Shown one piece after another: positions 6,297-14,186 of a stretch of 26,400 nt of DNA. The notes below the pieces were generated by a model. The model worked only from the letters and a program-made list of their open reading frames with translations, ran no database searches and had not been told where the DNA came from. The stretch's first letter is position 1, and the number at the start of each line of letters is the position of its first letter. Both the position numbers and the translations under genes were made by a program. The DNA comes from a virus: the IMG/VR virus record IMGVR_UViG_3300030430_003553, positions 1 to 26,400 of that record; one strand, 5' to 3'.

Positions 6297-8708
6297 ATGG
6301 CTAATGTGGTTGAGTATGTTCTCAAGATTACGGGTGGTAAATCAAAAAAAAACATCCGTGATCTTGCGAAAGAGTTGGATCAAACAAAAAAAGAATTAAA
6401 ATTGATAAAGAATAATGCAACGGCTGGATTTGATGGAATTTCAAGTTCCTCAAAAAAAGCCGGTCAAAGTATTTTATCATTGAAAAAAGATTTTACTCTT
6501 TTAACTGGTGTTGTCACAGCTGCAGCCGCTTCTTATTTTCAATTCAATAAAGAAGTCGCTGATTCTGTGAATGAGTTGGTTGATGCTTCTACAAGGTCGG
6601 GGATCGCTACAGAGAAATTAGCTGGTTTAAGACTTGCATTAGAGGGATCCGGAAAATCATTTTCTGAAGTTGAGAGAGGTCTTGATCAGTTTAAACTGAA
6701 GCTTGTTGAAGTCGCTAAGGGAACTGGCGATGTTTCTAAAATCATGGGCCCGGGTGGATTGGGTATTTCTGTAAAAAATCTTGATGGATCACTTCGTGAC
6801 GTCGATGATGTGTTCACAGAAGTTGTTGAAAAGTTATCATTGATGGAGGATGCAACCTCGCGAAATATTGCCCTTCAAAAACTTTTCGGTCGTTCAGGTT
6901 CAGCTTTGGCGCAATCTGGAGCGATAGAGGATCTTGATAAATTTATTGAACAGGCTAAGCAACTTGGGCCAGCATTGGATGAAAACGGGATTGAAAAGGC
7001 CGCAAAATTTCAAAGAGGTCTTGCCGAGTTAAAAACAAGTTTTGTTGGATTTGTTCAGGTAGTTCTCGAAGGTATAACGGGCGAAAAAGGCATTGGCTCA
7101 CAAATGTCTGTTTTGGCTGTGCAATTGAAAGATTTCGGAAAAGGGCTTGTAAAGTTTTTACAAGACATCAAAAAATTTGTTGATGGAATCAACAAAACCA
7201 TTGAGCCTCTTAAAAACTCTTTGGGTGGATTAACTGGTATTTTATCAAATGTTCCCGGTTTTGCAGGCCTGAACACTGTTGTAACAGTAAGCAAGCAGGC
7301 AAGTAAAGCAACACGGACAAGTGTGAAAAATACCAGTGAATTAGAAAAGCAATTTAAAAAATTGCAAACCAGACAAGAAAAAATTGTTTTTTTAGCGGAG
7401 AAGTTCGGGAACATTAGCAACAGAAGATTTATAAGATCAATAACTTCGGATCCTCTTAGTGGTATATCTTTTAAGGATGTTGCAAAAGCTGTTGAAGAAC
7501 TTGAAAAGTCCCAAGAGATTAAATTTGATGCCAATCTTTTCGCACCATCAACGAAAAAAACAAAAAAACCAAGTGTAGATGTTGAAGATGATGAGCTTAA
7601 AGAATTTATCGAATTACAAAAAGAACTTGCAAGTGTAACCGAAAAGAGCACAAAAGAAATTGACAAACAAATTAAAGCAATTGAGAAGGAAGAAAGAGAA
7701 GTTTCAAAAGCACAACAACAATTTCAAGAACTAAAAAAACAAGTTGACCAAATAGGCGAAGATGAAAGACCTTTTCAAAATATCCTTAATGATTTGGATG
7801 AAACGAAAAACAGGTTCAAAGAACTTGGTCAAAGTGTTGTTCCAGTGATTCAATTAAAAATGCAAGTACATGAATTGAGGAAAGAAGTTGAAAAATTGGC
7901 GACAACAAAAACAGCTATCAACATCACTACTGACATAATTGGAATCGCTGGTGGTGATATAATTGGCGGTGTTACTGGGATATTGCAAAAGACACTTAAA
8001 GGATCAGCCTTGGAATTGTTAGGTCCTGTATCTGGTGCAATTGGTGGTTTGGTTTCATTTGGTCAAGGTATGCAACAAGCAGCAGATCAAGCGATAGCCA
8101 AAAGAGAAGAAAAACTCGGAAGGTCCTTAACCGAAGAAGAAAGAGCCAAGTTATCCGATATTGCAATGAGAAGAAAAGCAGAGCAAGATGTTAAGCAGTT
8201 TGCAATGGCTATTGAAGTAGGTTTGAGAATGTTACCACAAATTCTTTTTGAAGTGTTGCCGCCTCTCTTCATTGATCTTGGTGCCAGTATAATAAAAGCG
8301 TTGTTTGAATTGCCTTTTAGAATAGCAAAAGCAATTGTTCAAGGTGTTTTTAACTTTGGCGCAAAGGTAGCCGAGGCACCATTAAACATAATGAAAGGCT
8401 TGGCTGACTTTTTTGGTCTCGATTCAAAAAGAAGTGGAGGGAGGATGATAAGTGCGAGAAGAGGCTTAAGGTTTACAGGTTCATCTGATACCATGGCCCA
8501 ACTTCATCGCAATGAATATGTTGTTCCTGAATCCGGGGCAAGACCACAAGCAGTTGAAAGAATCATGAATCAACAAAGCGGATCTGGCATAAATATTACA
8601 ATCAATGCCGATGTTGTTGAGCGAGACGCTATTGAAACTTTAGTTCGCAAAATAGAACAAAGGTTTCAGAACTTTGGTACAATGCAATCGAGTCTTTTTG
8701 CGGGTTAA
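6297..8708 (+). CDS. Tape measure protein
   Basis: At 803 residues this is the largest protein of the genome. It follows the chaperone pair as tape measures do. It has an N-terminal helical segment, a hydrophobic stretch at about 67-83 (TLLTGVVTAAAASYFQF), long coiled-coil runs (notably about 425-525, rich in Lys, Glu and Gln), and a glycine-rich hydrophobic part (about 535-600) likely to enter or contact the host membrane. Near the C-terminus GSSDTMAQLHRNEYVVP matches the conserved tape measure tail motif. Length sets tail length; at roughly 1.5 angstrom per residue a tail near 120 nm would be expected. No lytic transglycosylase or peptidase motif was seen. Confidence 0.92.
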   Translation: MANVVEYVLKITGGKSKKNIRDLAKELDQTKKELKLIKNNATAGFDGISSSSKKAGQSILSLKKDFTLLTGVVTAAAASYFQFNKEVADSVNELVDASTRSGIATEKLAGLRLALEGSGKSFSEVERGLDQFKLKLVEVAKGTGDVSKIMGPGGLGISVKNLDGSLRDVDDVFTEVVEKLSLMEDATSRNIALQKLFGRSGSALAQSGAIEDLDKFIEQAKQLGPALDENGIEKAAKFQRGLAELKTSFVGFVQVVLEGITGEKGIGSQMSVLAVQLKDFGKGLVKFLQDIKKFVDGINKTIEPLKNSLGGLTGILSNVPGFAGLNTVVTVSKQASKATRTSVKNTSELEKQFKKLQTRQEKIVFLAEKFGNISNRRFIRSITSDPLSGISFKDVAKAVEELEKSQEIKFDANLFAPSTKKTKKPSVDVEDDELKEFIELQKELASVTEKSTKEIDKQIKAIEKEEREVSKAQQQFQELKKQVDQIGEDERPFQNILNDLDETKNRFKELGQSVVPVIQLKMQVHELRKEVEKLATTKTAINITTDIIGIAGGDIIGGVTGILQKTLKGSALELLGPVSGAIGGLVSFGQGMQQAADQAIAKREEKLGRSLTEEERAKLSDIAMRRKAEQDVKQFAMAIEVGLRMLPQILFEVLPPLFIDLGASIIKALFELPFRIAKAIVQGVFNFGAKVAEAPLNIMKGLADFFGLDSKRSGGRMISARRGLRFTGSSDTMAQLHRNEYVVPESGARPQAVERIMNQQSGSGINITINADVVERDAIETLVRKIEQRFQNFGTMQSSLFAG

Positions 8709-8711
8709 ATT

Positions 8712-9575
8712 ATGGGTGCAAAGTTTTATTTTTATCCGATGCCAGTAGCCAATCATCTTGTAACAATTGATCTTGGTGAAGATTTGGCCGAGTACTATTG
8801 TGAATTTGAATATACAAAAGAAACTGCTCAGTCAATGAATGGTAAGATTCATCAAACCACAACCTTAAACCGAGAAGTAATTACAATTGTTCGGGATCGC
8901 ATGAGCGGAGGAGAAGATCTTGCACATAAGTTGCATGCCCTCCAGAATCATCTTGATCGTGGATTCTCTGTTGCGTTCGCAGCTGATAGCGCAAAAGCCT
9001 TTTGTCATCCTTTATCAAAAAATCCTGTTGGTGGCGATAACACTGTAATAGCACATGGGAACCCTTTTCGATCTATGGTCGGTAGTATCTCACCGAGTGC
9101 AAATGATTACTTTGTGATTGAAAACCAACCCCCGGCGATGATTCAAGAAGTGCAAAAGGTTTCTTCTTTACATGCAAGTTACACGCCGGCAACTGGTGGA
9201 ATAATAAACACAGTTAACCTGGTCAACTTCACTTTTCCGTCCATTTGTTTTATGCGTCACTATCGTTTTCACCCAGTTCTAAAACGTCATCCGGCTGATA
9301 TTGGAAAGTCGATTGTTACAAATGAACATGGATTGTTATGGTCGTTGGAGTTGAGACTAACCCCGGACTATGAAAACTACTTTGGTTTTCATCCGAATCA
9401 AGAGAATGATGTCCCTTCAGGATTGTTGCAAGATGGCTTGGTTGTTGGTGAAGCTGAGATATTTGAAAGACCATCAGTCAATCTGGACAACCCGCCACAA
9501 CTTAACGAGATCAACGCCAATCTTGATTTGAACAATAATTTGCCATGGAACAATTGGCGTAACTTCGGACAATAA
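8712..9575 (+). CDS. Minor tail / distal tail-like protein
   Basis: This 287-residue protein directly follows the tape measure gene, the place of the distal tail (Dit) or first tail-tip protein. It is strand-rich with an opening FYFYPMPVANHLVTIDLGED, a charged segment TLNREVITIVRDRMSG, and a helix DLAHKLHALQNHLDRG. The C-terminal 40 residues are rich in Asn and Pro with little predicted structure (NLDNPPQLNEINANLDLNN). No catalytic motif is visible. It probably joins the tube to the tip hub encoded next; this is positional inference. The start lies 3 bases after the tape measure stop, so coupling is likely. Confidence 0.65.
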   Translation: MGAKFYFYPMPVANHLVTIDLGEDLAEYYCEFEYTKETAQSMNGKIHQTTTLNREVITIVRDRMSGGEDLAHKLHALQNHLDRGFSVAFAADSAKAFCHPLSKNPVGGDNTVIAHGNPFRSMVGSISPSANDYFVIENQPPAMIQEVQKVSSLHASYTPATGGIINTVNLVNFTFPSICFMRHYRFHPVLKRHPADIGKSIVTNEHGLLWSLELRLTPDYENYFGFHPNQENDVPSGLLQDGLVVGEAEIFERPSVNLDNPPQLNEINANLDLNNNLPWNNWRNFGQ

Positions 9576-9576
9576 A

Positions 9577-11187
9577 ATGGCTTGGGATCCTGACTTTGTA
9601 AAGGCTATGGGAAGTGGTAACGTTACGCCAAAGTTTATTCTTCGGTTTAACAACTTACCCGACTTTGTTGGTAACACCTTAACGCTTACCGGTGGATTCA
9701 ATCAACTTGGCCTCCCTTCAATCTCAAACCAAGGACCATCTTTTCGTGGAACTTCTGTTATTCCTCAAACTTGGAATGTTTCATTTGGATCCTTTACTGT
9801 TCCTTTGTCCGGTGATATAAGGCCGATCTTCCCCACAATCAAAAAAGGGTCCATAGCTGAGTTGTTTGCATCGGTTGGCGGAATTGTTGAAAGAATAGCA
9901 ATTGGCCAACTGAGGAATATCCGGGGCTTTGGTGTAAAGTGGACACTTGACTTTGTTGATCTGATCAGTGCAATGACCGCCCGTGCAAGTGGTAAGATCG
10001 GAACAGATGCGGATGGTAATGATCCCGATGAGTTCTCATTTTTTCCCTTGGTTGGTAAAGAACAAGAAGTCACATCGAATTGGCATAAAACAGGGTCAAA
10101 CTTTCCTGTGCAAATAAGCGTTGATGACATAAGGCCATTCCAAGATATAGAACATAGTGGTTATCGGGTTGCAAAAGTTGATACAGGATCAACGGTGTTC
10201 TATATTCGTTATAGTGGAACAGTGACAACCAGCGCACCGGCCGGTAGATTAAATCTTTCCTTTACTCATACCGATACTACAATCGAGTATCCTGGAACAA
10301 ATGCCTGCGTAAATACAAATTCAGGAGCAAAGATAACTTCGGTCGGTTTGCTCAACGGTGTTCCATGGCGAATATTTGCGAGTATACTGCTATCAAAAAA
10401 TGGTGATGGAACACCGGCGTTTGACATATACGATCCACTTCACAACTTTGGTGCATTTTTCACGCAAGACGTTTTTGATTATGGTGATGCGGACAATCAA
10501 AAATACATACAGTCATCGAATGAATCCGCTTCGCCTTACAAGTGGAGTTATGTTTTCAATTCACCGTGGAACAATGGAATCAGAACATATATAGATACTA
10601 GTGCCCTTTGTGGTCAATGGCCAACTTGGCGACAGAACAGTGTAACTTGGAGAGGGTGCCAGGATCCAGATCAAGCGCAAACCATATCGGCTTACATTAC
10701 AACCAAAGATATCATTCAGATAACCAATATCGATATCTTCGATCCGAACAACAAAAGCACTTTCTATCGATCAAAGAATACATATGGCTTAACATCATCA
10801 AATGTAACTTTAACAAATTCCAAAAGCCAAACAACTGGCGAAGCGCAAACCTTACCAGCGGAATCTTTCAAGCAGAGAAATTTACAATTTGTCTATGGTT
10901 ACGATCCAAACACAGAACAAACAGATCGGTTACGTTGTTCAGTTGGTGACTTGAATCGCTTGTTCGTTTGGGATACAAACGTATGGAGTAAGATATCATT
11001 ACAAGTCAAAATGAAATATGCAAAGTTGACAGCTGGGGATATCGTTGAGATACAAAGCGAATACCTGAGAACATATTCAACATCTAATCCATTCACAACT
11101 GTATATCGGGCCATGGTCCTCAGTGTGGATTGGTCATTCTTGTCGGCAAAGTGTAATTTGCAACTGGCGATCATCATCAAAAGTTGA
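9577..11187 (+). CDS. Tail tip hub protein (Tal/gp27-like), probable
   Basis: This 536-residue protein has its start one base after the previous stop (TAAA-ATG), so it is coupled. A beta-rich N-terminus (about 15-140) is followed by a Ser/Thr-rich beta region. A segment with LLNGVPWRIFASILLSKNG resembles the helix-strand element of hub domains in siphovirus tip proteins. Near the end, KYAKLTAGDIVEIQSEYL and VLSVDWSFLSAKCNLQL look like the closing beta layer of the same hubs. No peptidoglycan hydrolase domain is visible. It would close the distal end of the tube and open on infection. The call is by position plus these weak resemblances. Confidence 0.6.
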   Translation: MAWDPDFVKAMGSGNVTPKFILRFNNLPDFVGNTLTLTGGFNQLGLPSISNQGPSFRGTSVIPQTWNVSFGSFTVPLSGDIRPIFPTIKKGSIAELFASVGGIVERIAIGQLRNIRGFGVKWTLDFVDLISAMTARASGKIGTDADGNDPDEFSFFPLVGKEQEVTSNWHKTGSNFPVQISVDDIRPFQDIEHSGYRVAKVDTGSTVFYIRYSGTVTTSAPAGRLNLSFTHTDTTIEYPGTNACVNTNSGAKITSVGLLNGVPWRIFASILLSKNGDGTPAFDIYDPLHNFGAFFTQDVFDYGDADNQKYIQSSNESASPYKWSYVFNSPWNNGIRTYIDTSALCGQWPTWRQNSVTWRGCQDPDQAQTISAYITTKDIIQITNIDIFDPNNKSTFYRSKNTYGLTSSNVTLTNSKSQTTGEAQTLPAESFKQRNLQFVYGYDPNTEQTDRLRCSVGDLNRLFVWDTNVWSKISLQVKMKYAKLTAGDIVEIQSEYLRTYSTSNPFTTVYRAMVLSVDWSFLSAKCNLQLAIIIKS

Positions 11188-11204
11188 ATCAAGAAGATAT
11201 GAAA

Positions 11205-11241
11205 AAATAAATAAATTATAGATATTAAATTTTATTTATTT
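11205..11241. terminator. A/T-only inverted repeat between convergent genes
   Basis: AAATAAATAAA (11205-11215) and TTTATTTATTT (11231-11241) pair perfectly over 11 bases with a 15-base loop. It lies between the end of the tail-tip gene and the end of the minus-strand endolysin gene, the expected place for a two-way terminator. With no G-C pair it would be weak as an intrinsic terminator, so it may instead mark an RNA end or processing point. Confidence 0.4.
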
Positions 11242-11259
11242 CTTACTTATCTCTTTGTT

Positions 11260-12096
11260 TTACTTTGTGATCTTGTCAATGAGTTTGGTAAGGTCAAGCC
11301 CGCCACAATCGATCTTGTTCTTTGTCAGGTTGTAATGATGCACAAACCCTCGGAACTGAACATTCATCGAAGCCGGGTGTGTGGTTCCATATTCAGAACC
11401 ATCTTTTTTTGTTGGAGTTTGGAATGGGACGTTGTAAGCGATATGTATCCCCTTCCACAACTGTATCAGTGATCTTATTTGTGCTGGATGAAAATCGAGA
11501 TGATCTTCCAAGGTCCGGTCATGAACTTTTGCACCCTTCACAATCTTCCTTGGATTCTTCTTGTCTTGATATTTGATATAGTACGGATTACAGATCTCAA
11601 CCCCAACCGAATAATTGTTCCAGCTCCTACCGCCAGCATGCCAGGCAACATGATTTGCATTCATGGTTTGATATATTGTTCCATCTGCATCAATAAGAAA
11701 CTGTGAACTGAGTTTTCTATTGTTCAAGATCTTGATTGTATCAGATGACTTGCGACATACATCCCAATGATTTACGAACATTCTCACATCACGATCTGAA
11801 AAGTCTTCTCGATAGCAACCCTTCTTTGCTGCGTAACCGCCTTTATCATTCCACCCGACAACTTTAGCTTTGATCTTTACATGCTTTAATCCGCAAACGA
11901 TATAATCTTGCTTGGATGTTCTTTGTGATCGTAAGACCTCAACCGTTTTAGGTCCGCAAAAACCATCGGGTGTTAGATTGTTCTCTCTTTGAAACTTTTC
12001 GATCTTTTCCACCAGGTCAGATCCAAACTTTTCACAACCAAACCAGCCTGCGTTCCAACCATGATTATGCGCGCTTTTTACATTGTAACTTGTCAT
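11260..12096 (-). CDS. Endolysin: N-acetylmuramoyl-L-alanine amidase with PG-binding domain
   Basis: This 278-residue protein cleaves the amide bond between muramic acid and L-Ala in peptidoglycan. Residues about 22-58 form a PG_binding_1 module (VEKIEKFQRENNLTPDGFCG then P-x-T). Residues about 100-268 are an Amidase_2 domain: VNHWD gives zinc ligand His110, QFLIDADGTIYQ and VAWHAGG are family motifs, NNYSVGVEI is the core strand, and HHYNLTKNKIDCGG supplies the second His (253 or 254) and Cys264. There is no signal peptide, so it needs a holin. The start has GAGGAA upstream (GAGGAATAAAAATATG). It is transcribed against the tail genes, unusual but consistent with a separate lysis unit. Confidence 0.92.
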   Translation of the reverse strand: MTSYNVKSAHNHGWNAGWFGCEKFGSDLVEKIEKFQRENNLTPDGFCGPKTVEVLRSQRTSKQDYIVCGLKHVKIKAKVVGWNDKGGYAAKKGCYREDFSDRDVRMFVNHWDVCRKSSDTIKILNNRKLSSQFLIDADGTIYQTMNANHVAWHAGGRSWNNYSVGVEICNPYYIKYQDKKNPRKIVKGAKVHDRTLEDHLDFHPAQIRSLIQLWKGIHIAYNVPFQTPTKKDGSEYGTTHPASMNVQFRGFVHHYNLTKNKIDCGGLDLTKLIDKITK

Positions 12097-12128
12097 ATTT
12101 TTATTCCTCGGCTATAGTTGTGTGTATA

Positions 12129-12365
12129 ATGATAACAAAAAAATTACTTAAATGGTGGGATCGTTTTATGTTGTGGCTTCAAGTGGTCAAAATTTTGATC
12201 AAACATGCAAAAAATATCAATAAAGAACTGAAACAAGAAAAGAGTAAAGCCGATCCAGATAGTCCCGGCGTGCTTACCAAAGAAGAAATATCCGAGGTTG
12301 TTCTTGATAACCTTCTTGAAGCAATCCCGGAAGTGGTTGACGTGTTCCACAAAAGAAAGCGATAG
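12129..12365 (+). CDS. Small hypothetical protein of the lysis region
   Basis: The frame from the ATG at 12129 encodes 78 residues: an amphipathic basic N-terminus (KKLLKWWDRFMLWLQVVKIL), a Lys/Glu helix, and an acidic C-terminal half with GVLTKEEISEVVLDNLLEAI and a basic end. No Shine-Dalgarno precedes 12129, and this ATG overlaps a TATAAT. The ATG at 12168 has GGTGGGA just upstream and would give 65 residues; it may be the true start. The stop is one base before the next start codon. The gene is divergent from the endolysin. The N-terminal helix could be membrane-associated, but no clear transmembrane segment is seen. Function unknown. Confidence 0.6.
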   Translation: MITKKLLKWWDRFMLWLQVVKILIKHAKNINKELKQEKSKADPDSPGVLTKEEISEVVLDNLLEAIPEVVDVFHKRKR

Positions 12366-12366
12366 T

Positions 12367-12639
12367 ATGCCAAACCAAGAAGAAAATCCTTTTGCATGGT
12401 TGAAACATGTTACAGGACCAGCTGGTGCGCTGGTCGTTATGGTCTTTGGAATTTATTTTCTTGGTCAATTTATTGATCGAATGGCTAACCGACACTTTGA
12501 AGCGATCGATTCAATGGTGGCGGATAATAAAGAGGCCAGAGATCAGCAAAATGAAAACATGATGAAGTTGACGCAAAATGTCAACGAACTCACAAAGCAA
12601 GTTGAAAAAATAAAAGAGTGCTGTAACGAAAAAAATTAA
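12367..12639 (+). CDS. Membrane protein with coiled coil, possible holin or spanin
   Basis: The 90-residue product has one transmembrane segment at about 17-37 (GPAGALVVMVFGIYFLGQF), preceded by a short polar N-terminus, and a long charged coiled coil from about 50 to 85 ending in a Cys-Cys pair. Single-span proteins with a following coiled coil next to an endolysin gene are typical of BhlA-like holins or inner-membrane spanins, and the amidase has no export signal. A start farther upstream is possible in frame, but the ATG at 12367 is one base after the preceding stop and gives the compact form. The lysis role is inferred from position and topology. Confidence 0.6.
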   Translation: MPNQEENPFAWLKHVTGPAGALVVMVFGIYFLGQFIDRMANRHFEAIDSMVADNKEARDQQNENMMKLTQNVNELTKQVEKIKECCNEKN

Positions 12640-12692
12640 TTTATTTTTTCCCACAATTGATCAGAAAACCGTGGGTAGGTTGGAGGTCAATT

Positions 12693-12854
12693 ATGAATGA
12701 ATACAAACTCAAAGCATACACAACAAAAGGCGAATACATAGAACAGTCGCTCGATGATTTTTATGAGATCGATCAGTTCTTATTTGAGATAGGCGATCAG
12801 CTATCTTGGTGCATTGTTGTTCGCTGGGATGGTATTACATACAAATACGTATAA
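12693..12854 (+). CDS. Small acidic hypothetical protein
   Basis: This encodes 53 residues starting MNEYKLKAYTTKGEYIEQSL, with a middle part rich in Asp, Glu and aromatic residues and an end of short strands (CIVVRWDGITYKYV). The start is fixed by GGAGG at 12682-12686, seven bases before the ATG; the frame is open further upstream but without a ribosome site. The pattern of two strands, an acidic helix and two strands suggests a tiny alpha/beta domain. No family was recognised. It is the last gene before the strong promoter at 12880. Confidence 0.55.
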   Translation: MNEYKLKAYTTKGEYIEQSLDDFYEIDQFLFEIGDQLSWCIVVRWDGITYKYV

Positions 12855-12879
12855 TTCCCTTATAGTCGTTGTTTTATTC

Positions 12880-12908
12880 TTGACAAAAGAGTAATATTCC
12901 TTTATAAT
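12880..12908 (+). promoter_or_regulatory. Consensus sigma70 promoter
   Basis: TTGACA (12880-12885), a 17-base spacer and TATAAT (12903-12908) form a perfect -35/-10 pair, followed by an alternating TA run and then AGGAAA before the HNH gene at 12933. It lets host RNA polymerase transcribe the 12933-14118 operon at once after infection. A 19-base element directly upstream (12861-12879) resembles one at 22169-22191. Confidence 0.85.
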
Positions 12909-12932
12909 ATATATATACAAAAGGAAAAAACA

Positions 12933-13352
12933 ATGACAAAAAGAAGAACTGAAAAGCGCAAACCCGGAAAGTGGATTTACAAGCCAACTCGACAAGCAAT
13001 CTATCTTCGTGACAATCACACCTGTTACTGGTGTGGAGCTACTGAAAAAGATGGCGCGCAATTGAGTCTTGATCATTTGGTTCCATGGGTTTATTTTGGA
13101 GCCGATAATCATCGGAATCTGGTCACTTGTTGCCGCAAGTGTAACAGCAAAAGAGGCGACAAGAAATTAAAACAATGGTATCAAGTTCTTGAAGATGAGT
13201 ATGGTAAAGACCTTGAAGAGATCCAAGTGATCCAAGAAAGAATAAAGAAGGTCCGCCGATCTTCTGATTCAAGCATACAAAAGTTTAGAGATATTGTGAA
13301 TGGTAAAAAACCATATTGCAAACTTGCACCCGGTCATTCATTGGCCAAATAA
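12933..13352 (+). CDS. HNH endonuclease
   Basis: The 139-residue protein has a full HNH core: Cys31-x-x-Cys34, LSLDHLVPW with Asp47-His48 (metal and catalytic His), NLVTCCRKCN with Asn62 and the Cys67/Cys70 pair, and SKRGDK. A basic N-terminus (KRRTEKRKPGKW) should bind DNA. HNH enzymes of this compact type assist terminase in cutting phage DNA in HK97-like phages, or act as free-standing homing or anti-host nucleases. Here the gene is far from the terminase genes and under a strong sigma70 promoter, which favours an early role. AGGAAAAAACA precedes the ATG. Confidence 0.88.
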   Translation: MTKRRTEKRKPGKWIYKPTRQAIYLRDNHTCYWCGATEKDGAQLSLDHLVPWVYFGADNHRNLVTCCRKCNSKRGDKKLKQWYQVLEDEYGKDLEEIQVIQERIKKVRRSSDSSIQKFRDIVNGKKPYCKLAPGHSLAK

Positions 13353-13364
13353 CAAAGAGGAAAA

Positions 13365-13856
13365 ATGAAAGCAAGAAAAATAGATCATAAAATTGACTTT
13401 GATATTGTTGACAATAAAATATTCGTCAACTGCCAAAGTTGCAACCATTCTTTTGAGTTGGGGCATCTTGAATGGTCGGCTATAATATGCCCAAGTTGTA
13501 AAGCGGTGATACGCCAAGAGGACGACGAAGAAGAATCAGAAGAGGAATTCGAAATGTTCGATGATGAAGGAAAAGCAAAGATTCCGGTGGTCGTTATGGC
13601 CAAAAAAGGAACAGAGCAACTTGAGGTCCTTTCTCCAACTGATGCCCTTATGTTTTTAAAGTCAAATGATTGTGTCGATGATGAAATACACTGGGTTCTT
13701 GAAGGTGAGTTTAAAATTGGAATGCAAAAGTTGGTTGATATTCTGATATGTCATCCTGAGTTCTTCCCATGTTTGGATGTCGCAATTGATAGTGATCCAA
13801 GAGATCGTAAAATCAAAAGAATGCTTATGAAGGCAAAAAGTCAACCCGAGAACTGA
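13365..13856 (+). CDS. Zinc-ribbon protein with acidic linker, unknown function
   Basis: The 163-residue protein has an N-terminal zinc ribbon with FVNCQSCNHSF (Cys23, Cys26) and IICPSCKAVI (Cys43, Cys46), then a run of Asp/Glu (about 52-66), and an alpha/beta C-terminal domain with PTDALMFLKSNDCVDDEIHW. The end is basic (RDRKIKRMLMKAK). Zinc ribbons next to acidic segments often bind nucleic acid or RNA polymerase, so a role in take-over of transcription is possible but not shown. GAGGAAAA precedes the ATG, and the HNH gene ends 12 bases upstream, so it is in the same operon. Confidence 0.7.
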   Translation: MKARKIDHKIDFDIVDNKIFVNCQSCNHSFELGHLEWSAIICPSCKAVIRQEDDEEESEEEFEMFDDEGKAKIPVVVMAKKGTEQLEVLSPTDALMFLKSNDCVDDEIHWVLEGEFKIGMQKLVDILICHPEFFPCLDVAIDSDPRDRKIKRMLMKAKSQPEN

Positions 13857-13899
13857 TCCTGGGGTTGATACAACTCAAATAAATAAAGAGGAAAATAGA

Positions 13900-14031
13900 A
13901 TGAGCAAAAAAACAATTGAAGAAGTTAGAGCAATTCTTGACAATAAAAAAGATGAATATGGAACGTTGAATTTCTTTGAAATTCAATGGTATAGAAAATA
14001 TTATTCTCAACTTTTAAAAAACAACAAATGA
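13900..14031 (+). CDS. Small hypothetical protein, 43 aa
   Basis: The product starts MSKKTIEEVRAILDNKKDEY and has a second helix FFEIQWYRKYYSQLLKNNK. The two-helix, charged build is consistent with a small helical hairpin. A strong ribosome site (AGAGGAAAATAGAATG) makes real translation likely despite the small size. It lies in the operon driven from 12880. No family was recognised; it could be a host-acting early protein. Confidence 0.6.
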   Translation: MSKKTIEEVRAILDNKKDEYGTLNFFEIQWYRKYYSQLLKNNK

Positions 14032-14043
14032 AAAAGAATACTC

Positions 14044-14118
14044 ATGAAACAATATCACTGGTTCGATAAACTTCTCTTCGTCTTGTTCTGGTTGTCTATT
14101 CTGCTATACGTAATCTGA
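14044..14118 (+). CDS. Micro-protein with single membrane span, 24 aa
   Basis: The frame encodes MKQYHWFDKLLFVLFWLSIL and four more residues. After an eight-residue polar start almost all remaining residues are hydrophobic, so one membrane span is expected. The ribosome site is weak (AAAGAA), and this is the last frame before the terminator at 14138. A second 24-residue membrane peptide occurs at 22511, also in a cassette of tiny genes. Being short, it could be chance; the ATG after a real gene and the clean hydrophobic profile argue for it. Confidence 0.45.
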   Translation: MKQYHWFDKLLFVLFWLSILLYVI

Positions 14119-14137
14119 GCACCCAAGAGAAAATAAT

Positions 14138-14166
14138 AAAGGCTACATGTTGAATGTAGCCTTTTT
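14138..14166. terminator. Strong two-way intrinsic terminator
   Basis: AAAGGCTACAT and ATGTAGCCTTT pair over 11 bases around a GTTGA loop, followed on the plus strand by TTTTTGTTTT and on the minus strand by a T-rich run. It separates the plus-strand HNH operon from the minus-strand fibre genes, which converge here, and can end both. Confidence 0.92.
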
Positions 14167-14186
14167 GTTTTGCAATCAGGTTGTGA

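Noticed and set aside
7055-7666. 203-residue open frame on the minus strand inside the tape measure gene
   Set aside because: It is antisense to a strongly coding frame, is Ser/Leu/Phe-rich as expected for the complement of Lys/Glu-rich coiled coil, and has no ribosome site or family pattern.
9765-10130. 121-residue minus-strand frame inside the tail hub gene
   Set aside because: Shadow of the plus-strand coding frame; no ribosome site and no recognisable pattern.
12125-12130. TATAAT as a promoter for the 12129 gene
   Set aside because: No -35 box lies at 16-18 bases upstream, there is no TGn extension, and the hexamer overlaps the ATG. It would only make sense if translation starts at 12168.
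12650-12675. CCCAC / GTGGG inverted repeat as a terminator after 12639
   Set aside because: Only five pairs, a 16-base loop and no T-run after the stem.
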